A DNA stretch of 46,639 bases from JAODBQ01 sp038213195 (GTDB taxonomy: Bacteria; Actinomycetota; Acidimicrobiia; Acidimicrobiales; Ilumatobacteraceae). The notes beneath the pieces were generated by a model. It did no database searches and was not told where the DNA came from. It saw nothing but the letters and a program-made list of their open reading frames with translations. This document shows, piece by piece, positions 9,094 to 16,247 of this stretch (position 1 is the stretch's first letter; the number at the start of each line of letters is the position of its first letter). A program made the translations under genes and the position numbers. The stretch spans positions 1 through 46,639 of the forward strand of contig JBBQTN010000012.1 in NCBI GenBank assembly GCA_038213195.1, read 5' to 3'.

Positions 9094-9492
9094 TCAGGTC
9101 CTGCGACGCTTGGGCTGACGGCAGCCGTTGTGGGGGACGGGGGTGACGTCCTTGATCGACGAGACCTCGATGCCGGTGCTCTGGATGCTCCGCACCGCGG
9201 TGTCGCGCCCAGAGCCGGGGCCCTTGACCTGCACCTCGACCCGGCGCAAGCCGTGCTCCATCGCAGCGCGAGCGGCCTTCTCGGCGGCCATCTGCGCGGC
9301 GAACGGGGTGCTCTTGCGTGAGCCCTTGAACCCGACGCCACCCGACGATGCCCAGGAGATGACGTTGCCCTCGGTGTCGGTGATCGAGACGATCGTGTTG
9401 TTGAACGAGCTCTTGATGTGCACGATCCCGTTGGTGACGTTCTTGCGCTCTCGCTTGCGGGGGCGGCGGCCACCCGGCTTCGGCTTCGCCAT
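9094..9492 (-). CDS. rpsK: 30S ribosomal protein S11
   Basis: Platform protein uS11, 132 residues. Landmarks are NVTNGIVHIKSSFNNTIVS, SWASSGGVGFKGSRKSTPFAAQ and the C-terminal PVPHNGCRQPKRRR. The ATG overlaps the rpsM stop by one base (TAATG), indicating translational coupling. Confidence 0.97.
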   Translation of the reverse strand: MAKPKPGGRRPRKRERKNVTNGIVHIKSSFNNTIVSITDTEGNVISWASSGGVGFKGSRKSTPFAAQMAAEKAARAAMEHGLRRVEVQVKGPGSGRDTAVRSIQSTGIEVSSIKDVTPVPHNGCRQPKRRRT

Positions 9493-9875
9493 TACTTCCT
9501 CACAGCCTTCTTCTTGTTCGCGACGGTCTTCTTCGGGCCCTTCCGGGTCCGCGCGTTGGTGTGCGTGCGCTGGCCGTGGACGGGCAGCCCCTTGCGGTGA
9601 CGGATGCCCTGGTAGCAGCCGATCTCGATCTTGCGCTTGATGTCCTGGGCGACGTTGCGGCGCAGGTCACCCTCGACGACCTGGCCGGTCTCCTCCACCC
9701 ACACGCGGATCTTGTTGACCTCGTCCTCTGTCAGGTTGCGCACCCGCTCGTTCGGATCGAGACCGGTGTCGGTGCAGATCTTCTGGGCGGTCGGCTTGCC
9801 GATCCCGTAGATGTAGGTGAGCGCGATCTCCAACCGCTTCTCGCGGGGGATGTCGACGCCGGAGATACGTGCCAT
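9492..9875 (-). CDS. rpsM: 30S ribosomal protein S13
   Basis: Head protein uS13, contacting the A- and P-site tRNAs and forming the inter-subunit bridge B1. The 127 residues start MARISGVDIPREKRLEIALTYIYGIG and end in a lysine-rich tail. The RGLPVHGQRT-equivalent is KGLPVHGQRTHTNARTRKG. It follows rpmJ by 29 bases and is coupled to rpsK. Confidence 0.97.
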   Translation of the reverse strand: MARISGVDIPREKRLEIALTYIYGIGKPTAQKICTDTGLDPNERVRNLTEDEVNKIRVWVEETGQVVEGDLRRNVAQDIKRKIEIGCYQGIRHRKGLPVHGQRTHTNARTRKGPKKTVANKKKAVRK

Positions 9876-9904
9876 CAGGTGTGCGCCTCTCTACACATGC
9901 TCGC

Positions 9905-10018
9905 TCAGCCTTGCCGCTGCTTGTGGCGCGGGTTCTCGCAGATCACGCGCACACTCCCGTGGCGACGGATGATCTTGCACTTCTCACAGATTCTCTTGAC
10001 ACTCGGACGGACCTTCAT
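9905..10018 (-). CDS. rpmJ: 50S ribosomal protein L36, zinc form
   Basis: Small protein bL36 of 37 residues starting MKVRPSVKRICEKCK. Cys11, Cys14, Cys27 and His32 form the zinc site, so this is the C-plus paralogue. The ATG at 10018 is the only sensible start; the longer open frame seen upstream is out of register with any L36 character. It lies between infA and rpsM in the normal order. Confidence 0.95.
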   Translation of the reverse strand: MKVRPSVKRICEKCKIIRRHGSVRVICENPRHKQRQG

Positions 10019-10071
10019 GATGACCTTGCTGCCTCTGGACGGCTTGTTGGACGACTGGCGTGCACCGGCGA

Positions 10072-10296
10072 CTACTTGTAGCGGTACGTGATCCGACCCC
10101 GGGTGAGGTCGTAGGGGGTGAGCTCCACTTGCACCTTGTCGCCCGGCAGGATCCGGATGTAGTTCATCCGCATCTTCCCGGAGATGTGCGCCAACACCTT
10201 GTGGCTGTTCTCCAGCTCCACCCGGAACATCGCGTTCGGGAGGGACTCGAGGATCGTGCCTTCGAGCACGATGGCGTCGTCTTTCGGCTTGGGCAG
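10072..10296 (-). CDS. infA: Translation initiation factor IF-1 with a probable CTG start
   Basis: S1-like OB-fold protein that binds the ribosomal A site during initiation. The sequence VLEGTILESLPNAMFRVELENSHKVLAH to RGRITYRYK is typical. The only ATG/GTG/TTG start in frame is the GTG at 10269, giving 65 residues and cutting off the conserved N-terminus. Upstream in the same frame the codons read L-P-K-P-K-D-D-A-I, matching the usual M-P-K-K-D-x-A-I of actinobacterial IF-1, and begin with CTG at 10296. A perfect AGGAGG lies 6 bases before that CTG. I therefore call CTG the initiator, for 74 residues. A TGA closes the frame further upstream with no ATG or GTG between. The stop is TAG. Confidence 0.9.
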   Translation of the reverse strand: MPKPKDDAIVLEGTILESLPNAMFRVELENSHKVLAHISGKMRMNYIRILPGDKVQVELTPYDLTRGRITYRYK

Positions 10297-10302
10297 CGGA
10301 GG

Positions 10303-10308
10303 CCTCCT
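10303..10308 (-). promoter_or_regulatory. Ribosome binding site that decides the infA start
   Basis: AGGAGG on the minus strand, spaced 6 bases from CTG at 10296 and over 30 bases from the GTG at 10269. The spacing supports the CTG. Confidence 0.75.
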
Positions 10309-10384
10309 GGAACGATGAACAATGGACGCCCGGACGACGCGAACGGTGTCGTGACACGCGCATGCTCAACTGGGCCGAGGATTT

Positions 10385-10412
10385 ATGCTACCGGCCGGCT
10401 GGCGCAACGCAA
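10385..10412 (-). promoter_or_regulatory. Promoter candidate for the infA-alpha operon
   Basis: TTGCGT (10412-10407) and TAGCAT (10390-10385) on the minus strand with a 16-base spacer. Transcription would start near 10378, giving a leader of about 80 bases before the infA CTG. The 10297-10539 gap also holds the start region of the divergent CoA-transferase gene. Confidence 0.5.
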
Positions 10413-10539
10413 AGCCGTGTTCAACGCCTGCGTCGCGCGAGGAGCCCCACGGTAGCAATCCGCAGCGGCGGGTGTGGCGGATCGCCCGGGCTGCGCCCGG
10501 CGGCGCCGCTGTACTGTCGCTCATTCGGAAGGAGCACGC

Positions 10540-11706
10540 ATGGCGCCGTTGGAGGGGATCAAGGTCGTCGAATGCGGGCTGCTGGTGCAGGGCCCGCAGG
10601 CCGCAGCCACGCTCGCGGAGTGGGGTGCGGACGTGATCAAGGTCGAGCTGCCGCAGATCGGTGACAGCTCGCGTTGGCTGCCGATGACGCCGACGGATCC
10701 GCGGACACCGCACTTCTTCGCCTGCAATCGCACCAAGCGCAGCGTGACGGTCGATCTGCGCCGGCCGGACGGGGTCGAGGTGTTCATGCGCCTCGTCGAG
10801 TGGGCCGACATCGTGATCAGCAACTTCAAGCCCGGCACGATGGACGAGTGGGGGGTCGGTTACGCGGCCGCCGCGGCCCGCAACCCGCGGGTGATCTACG
10901 GGTTGGGGTCGTCGTACGGGTCGCGAGGCATCGACGCCGTGCGCGAAGGGGCCGACCTCGGCGGCCAGGCGGCCGGCGGGCTGATCAGCACCACCGGCGG
11001 GGCCGGCCTCGGGCCGTCGCCGGTGGGCGCCACCATCGTCGACCACCTCGGCTCGCAGAACATCGTCGCCGGCGTGCTCGCTGCGCTCCTCGCCCGTGAG
11101 CGCACGGGACGCGGGCAGGCAGTGGAGACCTCGCTCGTCGGTGCAGCGATGTGGGCCCAGGCGCCGGAGATCAGCGCCTGCCTGATGTCGGGCGTCCCGG
11201 CAGGACCCTCCGCGCAGGGCCACCCGCTCGTGCCGGGGATCTACGCCATCTTCCCGACGGCCGACGGTCACATCGCCGTCGTCGGCGTACCTTCGCCGCA
11301 ACGGCCGCAGTTCTTCGCCGCGATCGGCCACCCCGAGCTCGAAGAGCGGCTCGGCAAGCTCCTCTACTTCGAGGCGGACAAGGCGGAGCTGTTCCCGGTG
11401 CTCAACGAGGTCTTCCGGACGAAGACGACGGCGGCCTGGATCGAGGTCCTGCGCGGCGCGGGCATCCGCTACGCCCCGGTACGCGATCACGCCGAGATCG
11501 TCGCCGATCCGGACTCGTGGGAGAACGGCTACCTGTCCGAGACGGATGGGACCAAGTACGTGCGTGTCCCCGTCGCGTTCAGTGACACGCCTGCGGTGCG
11601 CCCGACACCGCCGCCGGCGTTGGGCGAGCACACCTTCGACGTGCTCGACAGCCTCGGCTTCACCGGCGAGGAGATCGCCGAGATGGCGGCCACTGGCATC
11701 GTCTGA
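10540..11706 (+). CDS. CaiB/BaiF family (class III) CoA-transferase
   Basis: Moves CoA between acyl groups, or racemises an acyl-CoA, through a mixed-anhydride mechanism. The 388 residues start at the ATG at 10540, preceded by GGAAGGAG; the open frame upstream is longer but unlike the family. Landmarks are PLEGIKVVECG at the N-terminus, TLAEWGADVIKVELP, FFACNRTKRSVTVDL, VISNFKPGTMDEWGVG and ARERTGRGQAVETSL. The Asp of GATIVDHLG probably belongs to the conserved catalytic region, but I cannot confirm it. Substrate unknown. It is 117 bases upstream of pyrR and may have its own promoter, since a pyr promoter and leader fit in the gap. Confidence 0.9.
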   Translation: MAPLEGIKVVECGLLVQGPQAAATLAEWGADVIKVELPQIGDSSRWLPMTPTDPRTPHFFACNRTKRSVTVDLRRPDGVEVFMRLVEWADIVISNFKPGTMDEWGVGYAAAAARNPRVIYGLGSSYGSRGIDAVREGADLGGQAAGGLISTTGGAGLGPSPVGATIVDHLGSQNIVAGVLAALLARERTGRGQAVETSLVGAAMWAQAPEISACLMSGVPAGPSAQGHPLVPGIYAIFPTADGHIAVVGVPSPQRPQFFAAIGHPELEERLGKLLYFEADKAELFPVLNEVFRTKTTAAWIEVLRGAGIRYAPVRDHAEIVADPDSWENGYLSETDGTKYVRVPVAFSDTPAVRPTPPPALGEHTFDVLDSLGFTGEEIAEMAATGIV

Positions 11707-11763
11707 CCGACGACGGGGCGACCGCAGCGCGGGTTGAGCAGCTCGGACCGCACTGCCGTTCCG

Positions 11764-11769
11764 TATCAT
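11764..11769 (+). promoter_or_regulatory. Possible -10 box of the pyr operon
   Basis: TATCAT at 11764-11769 would start RNA near 11776, just before the PyrR-binding hairpin. No good -35 hexamer is visible 16-18 bases upstream. Confidence 0.4.
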
Positions 11770-11778
11770 CTCGTCCGA

Positions 11779-11809
11779 ACGTGAAATGGGTCCCGTGAGG
11801 CCCATACGT
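11779..11809 (+). promoter_or_regulatory. PyrR-binding loop in the pyrR leader
   Basis: A hairpin with upper stem ATGGGTC/GGCCCAT (one G-T pair) and lower stem ACGT/ACGT, separated on the 5' side by an unpaired GAA. The apex reads TCCCGTGAGG, which matches the core UCCNGNGAGG of PyrR-binding loops. The pyrR ribosome binding site GAAGGAAG starts at 11810, directly after the stem. There is no terminator-like hairpin plus T-run, so PyrR with UMP bound probably blocks translation rather than causing transcription attenuation, as reported for mycobacteria. Confidence 0.8.
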
Positions 11810-11823
11810 GAAGGAAGTCAGCC

Positions 11824-12345
11824 GTGCCGCAACCGCCAGGGGCCCGCGAGGTCCTCAGTGCCGACGACGTCCGTCGGGCGCTCACCCGCATCGCCCACGA
11901 GATCGCCGAGCGCAACCACGGAACGGGCGGCCTCGTCGTCGTCGGCCTGCAGCGCGGCGGGGTGTGGATCGCCGAGGCGCTGGCCCGAACGCTGACCGAG
12001 ATCGGCGACGGCGCCATCGTCCCGGTCGGCGCGCTCGACGTCAGCTTCCACCGCGACGATGTCGGGCTGCGACCGATCGTGCCTGGCAGGGTCACCGAGC
12101 TGCCGGTCGAGCTCGACGGCAAGGTCGTCGTGCTCGTCGACGATGTGCTGTTCACCGGGCGGACCGTGCGCGCCGCGCTCGAGGCGCTCAACGAGTACGG
12201 CCGGCCGCGGGCGGTGCAGCTCGCTGTGGTCGTCGACCGCGGTCACCGCGAGCTGCCGATCCGGCCGGACTACGTCGGCAAGAACCTGCCGACCAGCCGG
12301 GACGAGGACGTGCGCGTCACGGCGGACGGGGTGACCCTCGCATGA
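11824..12345 (+). CDS. pyrR: Bifunctional pyr operon regulator / uracil phosphoribosyltransferase
   Basis: RNA-binding repressor of the pyr operon with uracil phosphoribosyltransferase activity. At 173 residues it has the family length. The PRPP-binding motif is VVLVDDVLFTGRTVRAAL; LQRGGVWIA and RGHRELPIRPDYVGKNLPTS are also typical. The start is GTG at 11824, 6 bases after GAAGGAAG. Its stop overlaps the pyrB start (ATGA). The binding loop just upstream suggests autoregulation. Confidence 0.96.
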   Translation: MPQPPGAREVLSADDVRRALTRIAHEIAERNHGTGGLVVVGLQRGGVWIAEALARTLTEIGDGAIVPVGALDVSFHRDDVGLRPIVPGRVTELPVELDGKVVVLVDDVLFTGRTVRAALEALNEYGRPRAVQLAVVVDRGHRELPIRPDYVGKNLPTSRDEDVRVTADGVTLA

Positions 12346-13280
12346 AGCACCTCCTGTCCATCGACGACCTCACCGCCGCCGAGATCCACCACCTGCTGGA
12401 GCTCACCGACCACATGGCCGAGATCAACCAACGCTCGATCCCGAAGGTGCCGGCCCTGCGCGGCAAGAACGTGGTCAGCCTGTTCTTCGAGGACTCGACC
12501 CGCACCCGGACCAGCTTCGACACCGCGGCGCGGCGGCTGTCGGCGGACACGATGAACTTCGCCGTCTCGTCGAGCAGCGTCAACAAGGGCGAGAGCCTGC
12601 GCGACACCGTCGAGACGATCAGCGCGATGGGTGTGGACGCGTTCGTCGTGCGCCACAAGTCGAGCGGGGCGCCGCTGCAGCTCACCCGCTGGACGAAGGC
12701 GTCGGTGATCAACGCCGGCGACGGCTGGCACCAGCACCCGACCCAGGCACTGCTCGACTGCTACACGATCCGCGCCGGCCTCAACCGCCGCGACGGGTTC
12801 GACGGCGTGCGGATCGCGATCGTCGGCGACATCAAGCACAGCCGCGTCGCGCGCAGCAACGTGCAGGCCTTCACCGCGCTCGGGGCGCACGTCACGCTCG
12901 TCGCCCCGCCGACGCTGCTGCCGCCCTCGCTCGACGGGTGGCCGGTCGACACCAGCCACGACCTCGACGCGCTGATCGGCTCGCTGGACGTGTTGTACCT
13001 GTTGCGGGTCCAGCGCGAGCGGATGGACGAGGCGCTGCTGCCGAGCCTGCGCGAGTACTCGACGATGTACGGCCTCACCCCGGCACGCGCCGCAGCCCTG
13101 GCAGCGCATGCGCTGGTGATGCATCCTGGTCCGATGAACCGTGGCGTCGAGATGGCCGTCGATCCGTCCGAGCTGCCCGGATCGATGATCCTGCACCAGG
13201 TCACCAACGGCGTGGCAGTACGGATGGCGGTGCTGTTCCACCTGCTCGGCTCCGGCGGCGACCTGCGCGGCGAAGCCTGA
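12342..13280 (+). CDS. pyrB: Aspartate carbamoyltransferase catalytic subunit
   Basis: Condenses carbamoyl phosphate and aspartate in pyrimidine synthesis. I start it at the ATG at 12342, which overlaps the pyrR stop by 4 bases; the product has 312 residues. The carbamoyl-phosphate loop is FFEDSTRTRTSF, followed by the SSVNKGESLRDT loop and HQHPTQALLD. HPGPMNRGVE near the C-terminus is the aspartate-binding segment. No pyrI regulatory subunit is present. It ends one base into pyrC. Confidence 0.97.
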   Translation: MKHLLSIDDLTAAEIHHLLELTDHMAEINQRSIPKVPALRGKNVVSLFFEDSTRTRTSFDTAARRLSADTMNFAVSSSSVNKGESLRDTVETISAMGVDAFVVRHKSSGAPLQLTRWTKASVINAGDGWHQHPTQALLDCYTIRAGLNRRDGFDGVRIAIVGDIKHSRVARSNVQAFTALGAHVTLVAPPTLLPPSLDGWPVDTSHDLDALIGSLDVLYLLRVQRERMDEALLPSLREYSTMYGLTPARAAALAAHALVMHPGPMNRGVEMAVDPSELPGSMILHQVTNGVAVRMAVLFHLLGSGGDLRGEA

Positions 13281-14566
13281 TGGCGCGGACGGTGGTGCGC
13301 GGCGGGACGGTCCTCGACCAGTCCGGTCGGCGTGCGGCGGACGTCGCGATCGTCGCCGGCCGGATCGTCGACGTCGGGACGGCCCTGGCAGCGGCCGACG
13401 GCGACGACGTGCTCGACGCCACCGGCTGCATCGTCAGCCCCGGCTTCGTCGACCTGCACGTCCACCTGCGCGAGCCGGGTCGCGAGGACGCGGAGACGAT
13501 CGAGACCGGCAGCCGCGCCGCGGCGCTCGGTGGGTTCACCGCGGTCGTGGCGATGCCGAACACCGACCCGGCGCAGGACTCCGTCTCCGTGATCGAGTTC
13601 GTCCGCGCCCAGGGCGCTCGCGCCGGCCTCTGCGACGTGATCCCCGCCGGGTGCATCACGATCGGCCGTGCAGGCACCGCGCTCGCACCACTCGGCGAGC
13701 TGGCCGCAGCAGGGGTGCGGCTGTTCACCGACGATGGCAACGGCGTGCAGGACCCGCTGCTGATGCGCCGCGCCCTGGAGTACGCCAGCGCCCTCGAGAT
13801 CACCCTCGCCCAGCACTGCGAGGTCGCCGCGCTGACCCGAGGCGCAGTGATGCACGAGGGGTCGTGCTGCAGCCGGCTCGGCCTGCCCGGGTGGCCGGCG
13901 ATCGCCGAGGAGCTGATGGTGTTCCGCGACATCGAGCTGAGCCGGCTGACAGGGGCGGCCGTCCACCTCTTGCACCTCTCCACGGCGCGCAGCGTGGCCC
14001 TCGTCCGCGCCGCGAAGGCCGACGGTCTTGCCGTCACCGCGGAGGCGGCGCCGCACCACTTCACGCTGTCCGACGAGCAGCTGGCCGGCTACGACGCGGT
14101 GTTCAAGGTCAACCCGCCGCTCCGCACCGCAGCCGACATCGCCGCGATCAAGGCGGGACTCGCCGACGGGACGATCGACGCGATCGCCACCGACCACGCC
14201 CCCCACCCACCGGAGGAGAAGGAGGCGCCGCTCGACCAGGCGCCACCTGGGATGCTCGGGCTGGAGACCGGGCTGGCGCTGGCGATCACCGAGCTGGAGA
14301 TGCCGCTGGAGGGGATCGTCGCCGCGCTGAGCTGGAAGCCGGCCAAGATCGCGCGCATCGCCGACCGGCACGGGCGCCCCGTCGCGCCCGGCGAGCCCGC
14401 CAACCTCACGGTGTTCGACCCCGACGCGCAGTGGCAGGTGTCGTCCGGGCGTCTCGCCAGCAAGAGCCGCAACACCCCCTACGCCGGCCGCACCCTGCGC
14501 GGCAGGGTCCGCCACACCGTCCTCGGCGGCGTCCCCGTCGTCCGCGATGGCGCCGCTACCCGCTGA
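13280..14566 (+). CDS. pyrC: Dihydroorotase
   Basis: Cyclises carbamoyl-aspartate to dihydroorotate. The class I (amidohydrolase) enzyme has 428 residues from the ATG at 13280, overlapping the pyrB stop by one base. Metal-binding DLHVHLREPG, the substrate segment VAMPNTDP, the HCE of LAQHCEVAAL, HLLHLS and TDHAPHPPEEK are all present. carA, carB, pyrD or pyrF do not follow, so the operon is shorter than in many actinobacteria. Confidence 0.97.
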   Translation: MARTVVRGGTVLDQSGRRAADVAIVAGRIVDVGTALAAADGDDVLDATGCIVSPGFVDLHVHLREPGREDAETIETGSRAAALGGFTAVVAMPNTDPAQDSVSVIEFVRAQGARAGLCDVIPAGCITIGRAGTALAPLGELAAAGVRLFTDDGNGVQDPLLMRRALEYASALEITLAQHCEVAALTRGAVMHEGSCCSRLGLPGWPAIAEELMVFRDIELSRLTGAAVHLLHLSTARSVALVRAAKADGLAVTAEAAPHHFTLSDEQLAGYDAVFKVNPPLRTAADIAAIKAGLADGTIDAIATDHAPHPPEEKEAPLDQAPPGMLGLETGLALAITELEMPLEGIVAALSWKPAKIARIADRHGRPVAPGEPANLTVFDPDAQWQVSSGRLASKSRNTPYAGRTLRGRVRHTVLGGVPVVRDGAATR

Positions 14567-14581
14567 CCTCCGGGTGGTGGC

Positions 14582-14598
14582 CGTCGGTCCGACCGACG
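14582..14598. terminator. Small hairpin between convergent pyrC and map
   Basis: CGTCGGT and ACCGACG, 7 bp with a 3-base loop, 16 bases after the pyrC stop. There is no T-run on either side, so termination is a guess based on position between convergent genes. Confidence 0.3.
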
Positions 14599-14659
14599 CT
14601 GGGACGTATCCGGTTCACTTCTGGGCAGCTGGCGTACCAGCGTCACGCACTCCGCGGGG

Positions 14660-15427
14660 CTAGCTGAGGGTGAGGATCTCGGGGCCGTGGGAGGTGACGG
14701 CGACGGTGTGCTCGAAGTGGGCGGCCAGCGAACCGTCGGCACTGACGACGGTCCAATCGTCGTCGAGCACGACGATGTCGTTCGCGCCGCTGGCGATCAG
14801 CATCGGCTCGATCGCCAGCACGACGCCGGCGACGAGCAGCGGACCGTGTCCACGGCGGCCCCGGTTCTCGACGTCGGGCTCCTCGTGCATCGCCCGACCG
14901 ATGCCGTGGCCCCCGTACTCGAACGGGCTGCCGTAGCCGGCGGCGGTGACCAGCTCGTCGATCGACGCGCCGACGTCCTCGAGGTGGCCGCCCGGCCGCA
15001 TCGCCGCGATCCCGGCGGCCAGTGCGGCCTCCGCCGTGACGATCAGCCGCTGTGCCTCCGGCGTGATCTCGCCGATGCCCATCGTGAACGCGGCATCGCC
15101 GTGCCAACCGTCGAGGATCGCCCCGCAGTCGATGCACAGCACGTCACCCTCCTCGAGGACCTGCGGACCGGGGATGCCATGGACGAGCTCGGCGTTCACC
15201 GATGTGCAGATCACCGCCGGGAAGCCGCCGTAGCCGAGGAAGTTGGAGCGTGCACCACGCCGTTCCAGCACGCCCCGGGCGACGACGTCGAGGTCCTGGG
15301 TTGTCACGCCCGGCCGGGCCGCGACACGAACGTCGTCGTGCATCTCGGCGACCACCCGGCCGGCGGCGCGCATCTTGCGCAGCTGTTCTGCGTTGCGGAC
15401 CGTCAGCCGCTGGCGCAGGCGGATCAT
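14660..15427 (-). CDS. map: Type I methionine aminopeptidase
   Basis: Removes the initiator methionine from nascent proteins. From the ATG at 15427 (MIRLRQRLTVRN) it has 255 residues. Metal ligands are visible in CIDCGAILDGWHGDAAFT, the His of YGGHGIGRAMHEEP and the Glu of LAIEPML and FEHTVAV. A GTG at 15454 would add nine residues, but the ATG overlaps (ATGA) the stop of a small leader frame with a good ribosome binding site. The stop is TAG. It follows adk in the usual secY-adk-map order but is separated from infA by the pyr segment. Confidence 0.94.
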   Translation of the reverse strand: MIRLRQRLTVRNAEQLRKMRAAGRVVAEMHDDVRVAARPGVTTQDLDVVARGVLERRGARSNFLGYGGFPAVICTSVNAELVHGIPGPQVLEEGDVLCIDCGAILDGWHGDAAFTMGIGEITPEAQRLIVTAEAALAAGIAAMRPGGHLEDVGASIDELVTAAGYGSPFEYGGHGIGRAMHEEPDVENRGRRGHGPLLVAGVVLAIEPMLIASGANDIVVLDDDWTVVSADGSLAAHFEHTVAVTSHGPEILTLS

Positions 15428-15462
15428 CCCGGCACCGCCGCCGTTGCGCTGCACTCGTTCAT
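15424..15462 (-). CDS. 12-residue leader peptide upstream of map
   Basis: ATG at 15462 opens the frame MNECSATAAVPG and stops at TGA overlapping the map ATG (ATGA). GGAGAG lies 6 bases before its ATG, a better site than anything in front of map itself. Translation of map is probably coupled to this frame. No resemblance to known leader peptides is recognised. Confidence 0.5.
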   Translation of the reverse strand: MNECSATAAVPG

Positions 15463-15479
15463 CGACTGCTCTCCGGTCG

Positions 15480-15527
15480 TTCCGGTCGCAGCCAGAAGCG
15501 TACGTACGGTTCCGGCTGCGACCGGAA
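15480..15527. repeat. 48-bp near-perfect palindrome between adk and map
   Basis: The arms TTCCGGTCGCAGCC (15480-15493) and GGCTGCGACCGGAA (15514-15527) pair over 14 bp. The 20-base interior continues pairing: AGAA with TTCC (one G-T), one mismatch, then the self-complementary CGTACGTACG. In the minus-strand mRNA the hairpin ends 5 bases before the ribosome binding site of the map leader frame. No T-run follows, so it is not a classic terminator. Confidence 0.8.
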
Positions 15528-15550
15528 TGGGTGAGAGAGAACCTCGCCGG

Positions 15551-16210
15551 TCAGCCTCGCGCCGAGTCGACCACTTCGACGAGCCTGGTGAAGACCGAAT
15601 CCGGCGAATCCACACCATCGACCACCTTGAGCCGGCCGGTCCTGTCGTAGAACTCGATCAGGGGCGAGGTCTGCTCCTCGTACAGGTCGAGGCGGTGGGT
15701 GATCGCCTCCGGCGTGTCGTCGTCGCGCTGCATCACGTCGCCGCCGCACACGTCGCAGATCCACGGCGACCGCTCCGAGCCCGTGGCGACGTAGTTGGTG
15801 CCGCAGTCCTGGCACACCCGACGCGCGCTGATGCGACTGAGCACCAGGTCGCGGGGCACATCGAGGTCGATGACGACGTCGATCGGACGGTGCTCGGTGA
15901 TCTCGTCGAGGCGCTCGGCCTGGTGGACGGTGCGCGGGAACCCGTCGAGGATGTACCCGCGCCCGCGCGCATCGTCGTGATCGAGTCGCTCACGAACCAG
16001 CCCGATGACGATGTCGTCGCCGATCAGGCCGCCCTCGTCCATCACCTTCTTGGCGAGGATCCCGAGCTCCGTGCCCTCGCGCACGGCACCGCGGAGCATG
16101 TCGCCGGTGGAGATGTGCGGCACGACGAAGTGCCGCGACAGCCGCACGCACTGAGTCCCCTTGCCTGCCCCTTGGCGACCGAGGATGATGAGCCGCGCCC
16201 CCGGGATCAT
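15551..16210 (-). CDS. adk: Adenylate kinase, long zinc-binding form
   Basis: Balances AMP, ADP and ATP. From the ATG at 16210 (MIPGARLIILG) it has 219 residues; a TTG at 16234 is the only other candidate. The P-loop is GRQGAGKGTQ, the AMP site includes STGDMLR and GYILDGFPRT. The LID carries CxxC-16-CxxC (CQDC ... CDVC), a structural zinc site. Many actinobacterial Adk proteins are short or lack these cysteines, so the form is notable. The gene starts 37 bases after secY. Confidence 0.95.
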   Translation of the reverse strand: MIPGARLIILGRQGAGKGTQCVRLSRHFVVPHISTGDMLRGAVREGTELGILAKKVMDEGGLIGDDIVIGLVRERLDHDDARGRGYILDGFPRTVHQAERLDEITEHRPIDVVIDLDVPRDLVLSRISARRVCQDCGTNYVATGSERSPWICDVCGGDVMQRDDDTPEAITHRLDLYEEQTSPLIEFYDRTGRLKVVDGVDSPDSVFTRLVEVVDSARG

Positions 16211-16247
16211 CTCTGTGACACCCCGCCCCCCCAACGACGGGGCGGCG

